Shown here: positions 18,099 to 26,640 of the stretch, one piece after another | Numbering within the stretch: the first letter of the stretch is position 1 | Layout: every line of letters starts with the position of its first letter | Assembly: GCA_944325065.1 (NCBI GenBank) | Contig: CALUYS010000004.1 | Span: forward strand, 62,001 to 126,000 | Reading direction: 5' to 3' | Length of the DNA stretch: 64,000 bases | DNA from: Candidatus Gastranaerophilales bacterium | GTDB taxonomy: Bacteria > Cyanobacteriota > Vampirovibrionia > Gastranaerophilales > Gastranaerophilaceae | Made by a program: the position numbers and the translations under genes | The notes under the pieces: generated by a model | Databases searched by the model: none | What the model was told of the DNA's origin: nothing | What the model saw: only the letters and a program-made list of their open reading frames with translations

Positions 18099-19329
18099 TC
18101 ACGAAGTTTTAAAACAATCAGAAAAAATGATTGAACCATATATAAAACAGATTGATGAGATTGAAGTATATAATCAAAATAAAGTTTTAAATGCATTTAT
18201 CGAAAATAAAGTTAGTGCAACTGATTTTTCGTATGTTTCAGGTTATGGGCACGACGATATGGGGAGAGAAAAACTTGATAGAGTTTTTGCTTCAATATTC
18301 AAAACTGAAAAAGCAATAGTGAGAAACCATTTTGTATCAGGGACTCATGCTTTATCTTGTTGTTTACTTGGAAATTTAAATTATGGCGATACGCTTGTTT
18401 CAGTTGCAGGAAGCCCTTACGACACAATGGAAGAAGTTATTGGAAAGCGAGGAACTTCAAAAAATTCTTTGATTGCCAATGGAATAAATTATAAAGAAAT
18501 ACCACTTATTAACGATCAAACTATCAATTATGATGCATTAATAAATACAATTAATGAGAATACTACTATGGTTTTAATTCAACGTTCTTGTGGTTATCAA
18601 CTTCGTGAATCATTAAATATTGATAAAATAAAAAAAATAATAGAAATTGTCAAAATAAAAAATCCTAACTGTATTTGTTTTGTAGATAATTGTTATGGCG
18701 AGTTTGTTGAAAAAATGGAACCAACCGAAGTTGGAGCTGATATAATAGCAGGGTCGTTAATAAAAAATCCAGGTGGTGGAATTGTTGAAACGGGGGGGTA
18801 TATAGCAGGGAAAAAACAATATGTAATTAATGCTTCAGAACGTTTGACAGCTCCTGGGATTGGTGAATATGGAGGTTCAATGCTAAATCAAACTCGGCTA
18901 ATTTATCAAGGCATATTTATGTCCCCTATGGTTGTTGCAAATGCTTTAAAAGGTGCAATTCTTTCCTCTTGTGTGTTTGAGAAAATAGGTTTTGAATCAT
19001 ATCCAAAATATAATGAAACAAGAACGGATATTATTCAAAAAGTGAAGTTTGGACAAGAAGAGCCGTTAAGACATTTTTGCGAAACAATACAACACCTATC
19101 GCCAATCGACTCTTACGTTACTCCAATGCCTGATGATGTTCCAGGATATGACAACAAACTTATTATGGCGGGTGGGTCGTTTATTGAAGGCTCAACTATA
19201 GAATTGTCTGCCGATGGTCCATTAAGACCCCCTTATGTTGCTTATATGCAGGGCGGGTTATCGTATTCTCATGTGAAAATTGCTTTGGGTGGAATATTGA
19301 AACGATTAAATGTAAAAAATTGTGTGTGA
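18091..19329 (+). CDS. PLP-dependent methionine gamma-lyase/aluminium resistance family protein
   Basis: This 412-residue protein matches the fold-type I PLP family once called aluminium resistance protein and now methionine gamma-lyase-like. Recognisable segments are SGYGHDDMGREKLDRVFA, RNHFVSGTHAL, AGSPYDTMEEVIG, and the PLP lysine region AGSLIKNPGGGIVETGGY. The exact substrate is not established for most members. It overlaps the upstream GT9 gene by eight bases and ends just before the pseudouridine synthase gene. Confidence 0.9.
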   Translation: MYNHEVLKQSEKMIEPYIKQIDEIEVYNQNKVLNAFIENKVSATDFSYVSGYGHDDMGREKLDRVFASIFKTEKAIVRNHFVSGTHALSCCLLGNLNYGDTLVSVAGSPYDTMEEVIGKRGTSKNSLIANGINYKEIPLINDQTINYDALINTINENTTMVLIQRSCGYQLRESLNIDKIKKIIEIVKIKNPNCICFVDNCYGEFVEKMEPTEVGADIIAGSLIKNPGGGIVETGGYIAGKKQYVINASERLTAPGIGEYGGSMLNQTRLIYQGIFMSPMVVANALKGAILSSCVFEKIGFESYPKYNETRTDIIQKVKFGQEEPLRHFCETIQHLSPIDSYVTPMPDDVPGYDNKLIMAGGSFIEGSTIELSADGPLRPPYVAYMQGGLSYSHVKIALGGILKRLNVKNCV

Positions 19330-19331
19330 AA

Positions 19332-20078
19332 ATGGCAAGAGAAAATAAAATAAAATCTTTAAAACTTAATAAATATATTGCACAAAGTGGGTTATGCTCC
19401 CGCCGCAAGGCAGACAAGCTTATATTGTCAGGTGTTGTTTTTGTTAATGGTAAGAAAATCGAAAACCTTGGAGAAGTTGTCACTTCAAAAGATAAGGTTG
19501 TTGTTGAGGGAAATTTGATAAAACCTGACAACTTTGTTTATATCCGATTTTATAAACCCGCAGGATATATTACAAGTTCAAATGACGAAAAAGGTAGAAA
19601 AACCATTTATGATATACTCCCAGAAGAATGTAAAAAGCTAAAACCCGTCGGACGTTTGGATAAAGATACTTCAGGTTTGCTAATTATGACAAATGATGGT
19701 GATTTTATAAATTCATTAACACACCCTAAAATCAAAATCCCGAAAGTTTATAAAGTTGTTGTTGAAGGTAAAATGACACGTCAAAAAGTTCTTGAGCTTG
19801 AAAATGGTATCGAAATTGCAAAAGGAAAAATAGCATACGCTCAAGTTGATTATGTTGATGTGCTTGCTGACTCAACTGTTATGCAGATTACTCTTTATCA
19901 AGGGTTAAATCGTCAAATTCGCAAAATGTGCCAAAAAGTCGGTCATAAAGTTGTCTCTTTGAAACGCATTAAACACGCAAATGTTGTGCTTGATGGTTTA
20001 AAACGCGGAGCTTTTAAGTATATTAACCAAAAACAAATTAAAGAAATAGAAGATTATATTAAAAATAGAGCCTCTTAA
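19332..20078 (+). CDS. rluB: RsuA/RluB-family rRNA pseudouridine synthase
   Basis: This 248-residue enzyme isomerises a uridine in ribosomal RNA. It has an S4 RNA-binding domain (LNKYIAQSGLCSRRKADKLI), then the catalytic motif GRLDKDTSGLLIMTNDG with the active aspartate, and NRQIRKMCQKVGHKV near the end. ATG at 19332 is chosen over an in-frame TTG at 19320 inside the previous gene. The RluB identity rests on overall resemblance; RsuA, RluE or RluF cannot be excluded. Confidence 0.88.
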   Translation: MARENKIKSLKLNKYIAQSGLCSRRKADKLILSGVVFVNGKKIENLGEVVTSKDKVVVEGNLIKPDNFVYIRFYKPAGYITSSNDEKGRKTIYDILPEECKKLKPVGRLDKDTSGLLIMTNDGDFINSLTHPKIKIPKVYKVVVEGKMTRQKVLELENGIEIAKGKIAYAQVDYVDVLADSTVMQITLYQGLNRQIRKMCQKVGHKVVSLKRIKHANVVLDGLKRGAFKYINQKQIKEIEDYIKNRAS

Positions 20079-20110
20079 ATAATACATTAAAAAATACTTA
20101 ATCCAGATGA

Positions 20111-20152
20111 TATAATTAACCACTTATATGCGGTAAACTTAAGTTACTTAAG
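20111..20152 (+). promoter_or_regulatory. Candidate promoter and operator of the flagellar operon
   Basis: TATAAT at 20111-20116 is followed by CTTAAG-TTA-CTTAAG at 20138-20152, two 6-base palindromes separated by three bases. Placed about 15-30 bases after the likely start of transcription, this is where a repressor or dimeric regulator could bind. No clear -35 box is visible. Confidence 0.4.
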
Positions 20153-20184
20153 ACATTTTTTATTTAAAGTTGGAAAATACATAA

Positions 20185-20631
20185 GTGAAAAAATTTAAAT
20201 TTAGGTTACAAACAGTACTTGAGTTAAAGTCTAAAATATTGGATGAAAAGTTGATTGAACTTTCTAAAATTCTTTCTCAAATTAAAACTGAGGAAGATAT
20301 TTTAAATCAGTTAGTAGAAAAACAAAATTCTTTAAATTTAGAACTTTTGACTCTTATTTCAAACTGTTCAAATATTAATGTTGAGCAAGTTGTAAATTTA
20401 AGAAATTACTTGCCTCAAATAGAAGATAAAATTAAATCTCAAAAACAGCTTATTAATGATATGAAAAATGTACTTGAAATAAAGCAGGATGAAGTTAATG
20501 CTGCATATCGTGATAAGGAAATTTTGGAAAAGTTAAAAGATAAACAAAAAAAGTCTTATTATCAGGAATTTGAAAAAAAACAAAATAATGAACTTGATGA
20601 TATTACAATATGTAGATATAGTTTCTCGTAA
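20185..20631 (+). CDS. fliJ: Flagellar export chaperone FliJ-like
   Basis: This 148-residue protein is almost entirely coiled coil. It begins KKFKFRLQTVLELKS, the typical FliJ opening. FliJ links the flagellar export ATPase FliI to the export gate. The start codon is GTG at 20185. It is the first gene of a four-gene flagellar run and has weak sequence constraint apart from its N-terminus, so the call leans on context. Confidence 0.8.
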   Translation: MKKFKFRLQTVLELKSKILDEKLIELSKILSQIKTEEDILNQLVEKQNSLNLELLTLISNCSNINVEQVVNLRNYLPQIEDKIKSQKQLINDMKNVLEIKQDEVNAAYRDKEILEKLKDKQKKSYYQEFEKKQNNELDDITICRYSFS

Positions 20632-20658
20632 ATAAAAATATAATTAAGGAATCCATTT

Positions 20659-22455
20659 ATGGCAACAAATGATATTTTTAATTTAAATAATTTATTAAAA
20701 CCTCAAATTTCAAATGAAAATAATTTGAATAATATTTTTGATCAAACTTTTTCATATAAAAAGGATAATTATACAACTAAGATAAATTCTGATTTTTCAA
20801 ATGTTTTTGAAAATGCTAAAAAAAGTGATTTGCTAAGTGAAAAAAGAAAACCATATAATGTAACAAATATATCGGATAGTGAAGAAAAAAACTTTGAAAA
20901 AAAATCATTAAACAAAACTAAAAATAAAAATGTTGATTTTAATTATGACAATAATGAAGGTAAAAGAAAAGAAAATGAGATAAAAAAAGAAAATAGTAAT
21001 ATTGTTAATTGTTCTGAAGTTCTAAATAAAAACATTGAAAAATGTGAAAACATTCAAGAAAATAATAATGTGGAAGAAACTCTTTTAAAAGATGCAACAA
21101 ATATTTATGAAACTTGTAAAGCTAATAAAGACAATGTAAATAATGATATTGGTATAAGTGAGAAGACAACTGTCAAAGAAGAAATTCTTGCTTCTAATTT
21201 GGTTTTTAGTACCCAAAAAGCAAATGAAACAGATAATTTGGCTACTTTTTCTAATAATGAAACTAAAGATATAAAAGATAATAATAATAATAATAATATT
21301 GCCTTAAATTTTGATAAAAACATAGCTAAAGAAGTTCAAAATAGTTTAAAACAAGATTTAGAATTTAATGATGAAGTTAATAATACTTATAAAAATAATG
21401 AAGAACAAAGTTTTTATAATGATTTAACAGTTAAAGCAGATATAAAACTTGATGATACAAAAGAAATAAGTGGTTTAAATTATAAATTAAAAGAGAATTT
21501 TGATGTTTTTAATCTTAATGAAGAACAATTAAATGGAAATCAAGTAAAAATAAAAGATACTCAAGTTAATGAAGTCGATATTCAAAATTTAGATGAAGAA
21601 ATTATAAACAATAATTTTGTTGATTTAGATGAAGTTAACATTAATAAAAATCAGATTTTAAATTTTGAAGATGAAAAAATGTCAGATATTTTAAGTCAAA
21701 ATGATATGGATTTAAATGAATTAAATATAAAAGTGTTAAAAATTAAAACAGATTTAAATTCTTCAAATAACAATAACAATGAATTAAATCAAAATAACCA
21801 AAACTATAGTCAACTGTTTGGTGGAACAAGTGCAAAATATAACTTTGAAAGTACAAATAACATTAGTTTTAATCAGAATATAAAAATTGATAATATTTCC
21901 CAAATAAATGTATCAAGTAAATTCAGTCAAAATGTTAATACAGAAATGATGAATAAAGAAAATATTTTAAATCAAATATCAAATAAATTAGAGAATCTCA
22001 CTGATTCACAAAGTCGGGTTAATATCGTTTTAAGACCCGAAAATTTAGGACGATTGCAGTTGGAAATAGTATCTGATAAAAATGGAGCAATAAGTGCAAA
22101 TTTAACAGCAACAAATGAAAATGTAAAACAATTGCTTGAAAAAAATATTAACGAGTTAAAAAATACATTAAACTCACAGGGTGTAAATGTTAGCAATATT
22201 AATATAAAAATTGAAAATACAAATCAAGCATCAAATAATGGTTTAAATTATCAAAATCAAAATAATGACAGCTTGAATAATTATTTTAGTTTTAATGATG
22301 GAGCTAGAAATAATTTTAATGGTAATAATGAAAATCAAAATTTAAATGAGAAAAATAAAACAAATAGTTTGAAAGAATTAAATCAAAAGTTGAATGAAAA
22401 TTCTATAAATGATACTCAAAAATCAAGTGATAGATTAGTGGATTTAAAAGTGTGA
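20659..22455 (+). CDS. fliK: Flagellar hook-length control protein FliK-like
   Basis: This 598-residue protein has a long Asn/Lys/Glu-rich, disordered N-terminal part and a compact C-terminal domain near residues 445-515. That domain reads RVNIVLRPENLGRLQLEI and GAISANLTATNENVKQLL, the Flg_hook signature. FliK is exported and switches the secretion substrate once the hook reaches its length. The N-terminal part contains AAT repeat runs (near 21281), which could be sites of slippage. Its position between fliJ and flgD supports the call. Confidence 0.88.
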   Translation: MATNDIFNLNNLLKPQISNENNLNNIFDQTFSYKKDNYTTKINSDFSNVFENAKKSDLLSEKRKPYNVTNISDSEEKNFEKKSLNKTKNKNVDFNYDNNEGKRKENEIKKENSNIVNCSEVLNKNIEKCENIQENNNVEETLLKDATNIYETCKANKDNVNNDIGISEKTTVKEEILASNLVFSTQKANETDNLATFSNNETKDIKDNNNNNNIALNFDKNIAKEVQNSLKQDLEFNDEVNNTYKNNEEQSFYNDLTVKADIKLDDTKEISGLNYKLKENFDVFNLNEEQLNGNQVKIKDTQVNEVDIQNLDEEIINNNFVDLDEVNINKNQILNFEDEKMSDILSQNDMDLNELNIKVLKIKTDLNSSNNNNNELNQNNQNYSQLFGGTSAKYNFESTNNISFNQNIKIDNISQINVSSKFSQNVNTEMMNKENILNQISNKLENLTDSQSRVNIVLRPENLGRLQLEIVSDKNGAISANLTATNENVKQLLEKNINELKNTLNSQGVNVSNINIKIENTNQASNNGLNYQNQNNDSLNNYFSFNDGARNNFNGNNENQNLNEKNKTNSLKELNQKLNENSINDTQKSSDRLVDLKV

Positions 22456-22480
22456 GAAAACTTGAGGAGGTAATTAAACA

Positions 22481-23005
22481 ATGGGTTTAAGTTCTGAAAT
22501 AATAAATATGCAAAATCAAACAACAGCAATGCAATCCCAACAAACAAAAACAACGGGAAGTGAACAACAGTATGATCAGGATATGTTCTTGAAGCTTATG
22601 TTAGAGCAATTAAAATATCAAGATCCTTTGGAACCAACAGGTAGTACTGAGTTTTTACAACAACAAGCAATGTTTACTCAAGTAAGTGAATTACAAAAAT
22701 TAAATAGTGAAATTAGTACGAATAATCAACTTGTACAAGGTAGTTTAATGATAGATAAAGAAGTAGTCTTAACAGATCCTTCAAATTCATCAAAAGAAAT
22801 AACAGGGATTGTAACATCAGTTGGTTATAATGGAAGTGAAGCAACAATTGAAGTAAATGGAAAAAGTTATCCTATTTCTTCGGTTAAAACAATAAAATCA
22901 ATGAATTGGGAATATGTTCCACCAAGTGAAGACAACACAACGAATGGTAATGAAGATAATAAAACAAATGATAATAATACAAATAAAACAATTGAGAAAG
23001 TATAA
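22481..23005 (+). CDS. flgD: Flagellar hook assembly (capping) protein FlgD
   Basis: This 174-residue protein has the FlgD N-terminal block QYDQDMFLKLMLEQLKYQDP followed by STEFLQQQAMFTQVSELQKL. FlgD caps the growing hook and lets FlgE subunits polymerise. The start is supported by GAGGAGG upstream. The C-terminus is an Asn/Thr-rich tail instead of the full Ig-like and Tudor-like domains of long FlgD proteins, so this is a short form. Confidence 0.93.
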   Translation: MGLSSEIINMQNQTTAMQSQQTKTTGSEQQYDQDMFLKLMLEQLKYQDPLEPTGSTEFLQQQAMFTQVSELQKLNSEISTNNQLVQGSLMIDKEVVLTDPSNSSKEITGIVTSVGYNGSEATIEVNGKSYPISSVKTIKSMNWEYVPPSEDNTTNGNEDNKTNDNNTNKTIEKV

Positions 23006-23038
23006 ACAAATAGTATTATAATGGAGGAATAAATACTT

Positions 23039-24400
23039 ATGGCACAAGCATTTTTTACGTCAATGGGTGGTATTAATGCAGCACAGTCACAGATTAATGT
23101 AATAGCAAATAACGTAGCAAACATTAACACAACAGGATTTAAATCAAGTAATATGACATTTGAGGATATATACTATATAACAAATTCATCAGGAAGTGCA
23201 CCAACAAAGACATTGGGAGGTACAAATCCGCGTCAGGTTGGTTTAGGAGTGCAAGTAAGTGCAATAAGTAAAAATTTTACACCCGGAACAACAACTACAA
23301 CTGGTCGTAATACTGATATAAATATACAAGGAACTGGATTTTTTTGCGTACAAAATGGTAATGGAGCTATAATGTATACTCGTGCTGGAAATTTTACTAT
23401 TGATGCAAATGGAGTGTTGGTTGATCCAAATGGTAATAAAGTCATAGGCACAAATACGATTTTTGGGAGCCAAGGAAGTGATATACCTGTTAAAATTCCT
23501 ACTTTAATAAAAACAGAAACTGTTCCTAATACTGAAGATATTCTTACAAAAGAATTGAGTAATTTAAATGGAGTTGATATAATAAAAGGTACGTTTACGA
23601 TAACAGCTGATATGCGTCCTTCTGGCGGAGCAATTGATACAACTGCAACAGTTGATATATCAGATTGTACTGATTTAAATGGAGTGATAGCAAAAATTAA
23701 TTCAGCATTAGCAGATGAAGGCATTCCATCAACAGCTTCTATTGTTGATGGGAAAGTAGTTTTTACAAATGACACAACGAAATGTGGTTCTTTAAGTTTT
23801 GGTTCTGGAACGTCAAATTTTGTTTCAGTGGCAGATTTAGCTGGAGCTCAAGCTGCCGCTGATGGTTCTTATTCTTCTCAAGTTCTCGATTATAAACAAC
23901 AAATTTCAATGCCAGATGTAATTGCTGAAGCTCAAGGGCACGAAGATGTTGCTATTTATGAAAATGGAGCCATTGAAGTTACGTATGCCAATGGTGATAA
24001 ATTAACCGTTGTTCTAGATGAAGAAACAAATAAGAATATTTTTAGATACACAACGGCAGACGGTATAATTATTGAAGGTAATGATGTAAAAATAAGTCCA
24101 GATGTATGCCAAGTAGAAAATTTGCAAATACAACTGGCAAAATTTACAAATCCAGATGGTCTTATTCAGGTTGGTTCAAATTTGTTCCAACAAAGTGCTA
24201 ATTCTGGATTACCTTATTATGGTTTTGCTGGAGTGAGTGGCTTAGGAAGTCTTCAAACGGGTGCTTTAGAAGCATCTAATGTCGACCTTGCTGAACAATT
24301 TGCTAATATGATTCAAGCCCAAAGAGCTGTTGAGGCAAATAGTCGTGTTTTCTCAACAACAAACGAGGTGTTAAAAACTCTTGTATATATGGGGCAATAG
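23039..24400 (+). CDS. flgE: Flagellar hook protein FlgE
   Basis: This 453-residue protein builds the flagellar hook. The N-terminal rod motif ANNVANINTTGFKSSNMTF and the C-terminal helix FANMIQAQRAVEANSRVFST with LKTLVYMGQ are diagnostic. The central region includes a long exposed-domain insert (about residues 150-300). GGAGG lies upstream of the start. A terminator follows, so the operon fliJ-fliK-flgD-flgE ends here. Confidence 0.95.
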   Translation: MAQAFFTSMGGINAAQSQINVIANNVANINTTGFKSSNMTFEDIYYITNSSGSAPTKTLGGTNPRQVGLGVQVSAISKNFTPGTTTTTGRNTDINIQGTGFFCVQNGNGAIMYTRAGNFTIDANGVLVDPNGNKVIGTNTIFGSQGSDIPVKIPTLIKTETVPNTEDILTKELSNLNGVDIIKGTFTITADMRPSGGAIDTTATVDISDCTDLNGVIAKINSALADEGIPSTASIVDGKVVFTNDTTKCGSLSFGSGTSNFVSVADLAGAQAAADGSYSSQVLDYKQQISMPDVIAEAQGHEDVAIYENGAIEVTYANGDKLTVVLDEETNKNIFRYTTADGIIIEGNDVKISPDVCQVENLQIQLAKFTNPDGLIQVGSNLFQQSANSGLPYYGFAGVSGLGSLQTGALEASNVDLAEQFANMIQAQRAVEANSRVFSTTNEVLKTLVYMGQ

Positions 24401-24427
24401 CATAAATAATATATTTATATTATAAAG

Positions 24428-24461
24428 AAGGAAGTGAAAATCTAATCACTTCCTTTATTTT
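24428..24461 (+). terminator. Intrinsic terminator of the flagellar operon
   Basis: A 10-bp perfect stem AAGGAAGTGA/TCACTTCCTT (24428-24437 with 24446-24455) has an 8-base loop and a following T-rich run. It closes the fliJ-flgE transcript. Confidence 0.88.
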
Positions 24462-24471
24462 TATATAATAC

Positions 24472-24500
24472 TTGACATAAGTCGATTTTTATTATATTAA
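24472..24500 (+). promoter_or_regulatory. Sigma-70-type promoter of a small transcription unit
   Basis: A perfect TTGACA at 24472-24477 is followed after 17 bases by TATTAA (24495-24500), or after 15 bases by TATATT. It lies directly after the flagellar terminator and reads toward the short unit that ends near 24717. Confidence 0.6.
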
Positions 24501-24538
24501 TAAATAGGAAAATATATACAAAAAATGGAGTGGAAAGT

Positions 24539-24577
24539 ATGGTAAAAGAATATATAGTAATTATTAACTTAAATTGA
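24539..24577 (+). CDS. Possible 12-residue leader or small peptide
   Basis: ATG at 24539 is preceded by GGAG at 24527-24530 with 8 bases of spacing, and the frame encodes MVKEYIVIINLN before TGA. It sits just before the hairpin. The hydrophobic middle gives no clear function. The alternative frame from 24525 encodes a hexapeptide with two tryptophans but has no ribosome site. Confidence 0.3.
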   Translation: MVKEYIVIINLN

Positions 24578-24683
24578 TGAATTTAACAATTAGACACTTA
24601 GCTAATTGTCTAATTTGTCAAGTTTTATTTTAATAATATTAAATCTTTTTCATACTTCCAAATATTCTTAATTCCAGACACAA

Positions 24684-24717
24684 GAGGCTTATCGCATATA
24701 TGAGCCTCATTTTTTTT
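24684..24717 (+). terminator. Intrinsic terminator upstream of mutL
   Basis: A 9-bp stem GAGGCTTAT/ATGAGCCTC with one G-T pair (24684-24692 with 24700-24708) is followed by eight T residues. It ends the small transcription unit and isolates mutL from it. Confidence 0.85.
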
Positions 24718-24811
24718 AATAAAACAGATATAATAGTGTTTTATTTTTTATTTTAAGTTAAAATAATTAAAGATTTATAAATATTTTTCTAGGTTTTGAG
24801 ATTAAATTTTA

Positions 24812-26620
24812 ATGTTCAGGATTAATAAATTATCAAATGACTTAATTAATAAAATAGCAGCAGGAGAAGTAATAGAACGTCCTGCATCGGTTGTTAAAGA
24901 ATTGCTCGAAAATTCTATTGATGCAGACTCAACAAAAGTTGAAATAATAATAAGCAATGATTGTCGAAATATAAGAATTGCAGATAACGGTATAGGTATT
25001 CATCCTGATGATGTTGATATTGCTTTTTTTAAACATACAACAAGTAAAATATCCAAATATGATGATTTATGGGAAATATCATCTTTTGGATTTCGAGGAG
25101 AAGCGTTATCAAGTATTATGTCTATTTCAAAATTAAAATGCATAACAAAGATTGATAATTGTGATTATGCTATAAAAGTTAGTTTTGATGAAAATTTAAA
25201 TCTTATAAAATCTAAAACAGTTTCAAACAGAGGAACTATTTTTGAGATTGATGATTTATTTTATAATGTTCCTGCTCGTTTAAAATTTTTAAAGAATCCA
25301 AAAACAGAGTTTTCATATATTCAACAAATAGTCCAACAAATAGGACTTTCTAATCCTAAAGTTTCAATAACCTTAACTAATGATAATAAGATAGCTTTAA
25401 AAACATTAGGTTCTGGAGATTTATTATCAACAATTAGTGAGTTATATTCAATTAATATATCAGATAATTTACTGGAAGTTAAAAATAAAGATATTTTTAC
25501 AAAAATGAGTTTAGATGGTTATATTTCAAAACCAATATTTGAACGTTCAAGTAAAAAATCAATTAATGTTTTTGTAAACAAACGCCCCATTAAATGTAAG
25601 GTATTCTCAAAAGCTTTGGATTTAGTTTATAAAAATAGACTGCCAAAGGGTAAATATCCTTTTGTTGTTTTGAATTTAACAGTTAACCCAAATGATATAG
25701 ATGTCAATGTACATCCAACAAAAAGAGAGATTAGGTATAATGATCCTAATAAAATATTTAGCTTTATATTTCAAACATTAAATCGGGTTCTTGAAAATGC
25801 AAATTATATGGAACAGGATAATGTTATTTTAAATATTAATGCAAAATATAAACAAAATTTGGATGAAGATGATATTATTGTGACTCAAAAACAAATTGAA
25901 GATAATGCTAAAATTACCTTTTATAGTTTGCTGAATAATAAAAATTATAATAATGATAGGAATATTCAAACTTTACAAACTCAGGAGAATAATCCCAATA
26001 TTTCACTTATTAATAATATTGAAAATTATAAAAAAGAAGAATTATTAAATAATTTAGAAACTGAAAAATTTAAGATTATTGGTCAATTTTTAAATACTTA
26101 TATTATATTTGAAGAAAATGCTAATCTATATATAATTGATCAACATATTGCTGATGAAAGGTATATTTATAATTGTTTAAAAAAGACGAAAAATATATCA
26201 TCACAAATTATACTTATTTCAGATATTTTTGAACCTGAAGTAACTGATTTATCTTTTTTACGCGATAATCAATCTTATTTTGCAAAATATGGATATGAAT
26301 ATATTTTTAAAGATGATAAAAAAATAATATTTAGAAAAATTCCAAGTATTGTTTCTCATATCAAATTAAAAGATATCTTATCACAATTACTTGAACTAAA
26401 AAATGAACAACAAGTTGATATTGAAGAGAAATTGCTTATAACGACATCTTGTAAAGCTGCAATAAAAGCAGGTGACTCTCTTATGCCATGGCAAATGTAC
26501 AATATTGTAAAAAATTGGAAAAATACATCTGATAACTTGACATGTCCGCATGGAAGACCTATTGTTAAAGAGTTTAAAAAGAATGATATTAATGCATTTT
26601 TTAAACGTTCTAATTTATAA
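24812..26620 (+). CDS. mutL: DNA mismatch repair protein MutL
   Basis: This 602-residue protein has the GHKL ATPase domain with IAAGEVIERPASVVKELLEN, ADNGIGI and the lid segment SFGFRGEALSSI. A variable linker follows, then the C-terminal dimerisation domain. That domain has IDQHIADERY, SCKAAIKAGD and CPHGRPIV, the metal-site motifs of endonuclease-type MutL, though the last glutamate of the DQHA(X)2E(X)4E motif is replaced by asparagine. It nicks or coordinates strand removal at mismatches with MutS, whose gene is not adjacent. Confidence 0.95.
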   Translation: MFRINKLSNDLINKIAAGEVIERPASVVKELLENSIDADSTKVEIIISNDCRNIRIADNGIGIHPDDVDIAFFKHTTSKISKYDDLWEISSFGFRGEALSSIMSISKLKCITKIDNCDYAIKVSFDENLNLIKSKTVSNRGTIFEIDDLFYNVPARLKFLKNPKTEFSYIQQIVQQIGLSNPKVSITLTNDNKIALKTLGSGDLLSTISELYSINISDNLLEVKNKDIFTKMSLDGYISKPIFERSSKKSINVFVNKRPIKCKVFSKALDLVYKNRLPKGKYPFVVLNLTVNPNDIDVNVHPTKREIRYNDPNKIFSFIFQTLNRVLENANYMEQDNVILNINAKYKQNLDEDDIIVTQKQIEDNAKITFYSLLNNKNYNNDRNIQTLQTQENNPNISLINNIENYKKEELLNNLETEKFKIIGQFLNTYIIFEENANLYIIDQHIADERYIYNCLKKTKNISSQIILISDIFEPEVTDLSFLRDNQSYFAKYGYEYIFKDDKKIIFRKIPSIVSHIKLKDILSQLLELKNEQQVDIEEKLLITTSCKAAIKAGDSLMPWQMYNIVKNWKNTSDNLTCPHGRPIVKEFKKNDINAFFKRSNL

Positions 26621-26640
26621 AATTAAGGATATAGTTATTA

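Larger units (their letters stand above)
24507..24717 (+). ncRNA. Putative small structured transcript
   Basis: Between the TTGACA promoter and a strong terminator is a unit of about 210 bases. It holds a short open frame (24539-24577) and a stable hairpin at 24586-24617 whose arms are ACAATTAGACA and TGTCTAATTTGT with one bulge. Part of the hairpin can also pair internally (ATTAG with CTAAT), giving alternative folds. It could be a small RNA, a peptide mRNA, or a leader. mutL starts about 95 bases after the terminator. I recognise no family. Confidence 0.4.

Noticed and set aside
24525-24545. A hexapeptide frame with two tryptophan codons, resembling a trp leader
   Set aside because: It has no ribosome site, and no tryptophan gene follows; the nearby frame from 24539 is better supported.
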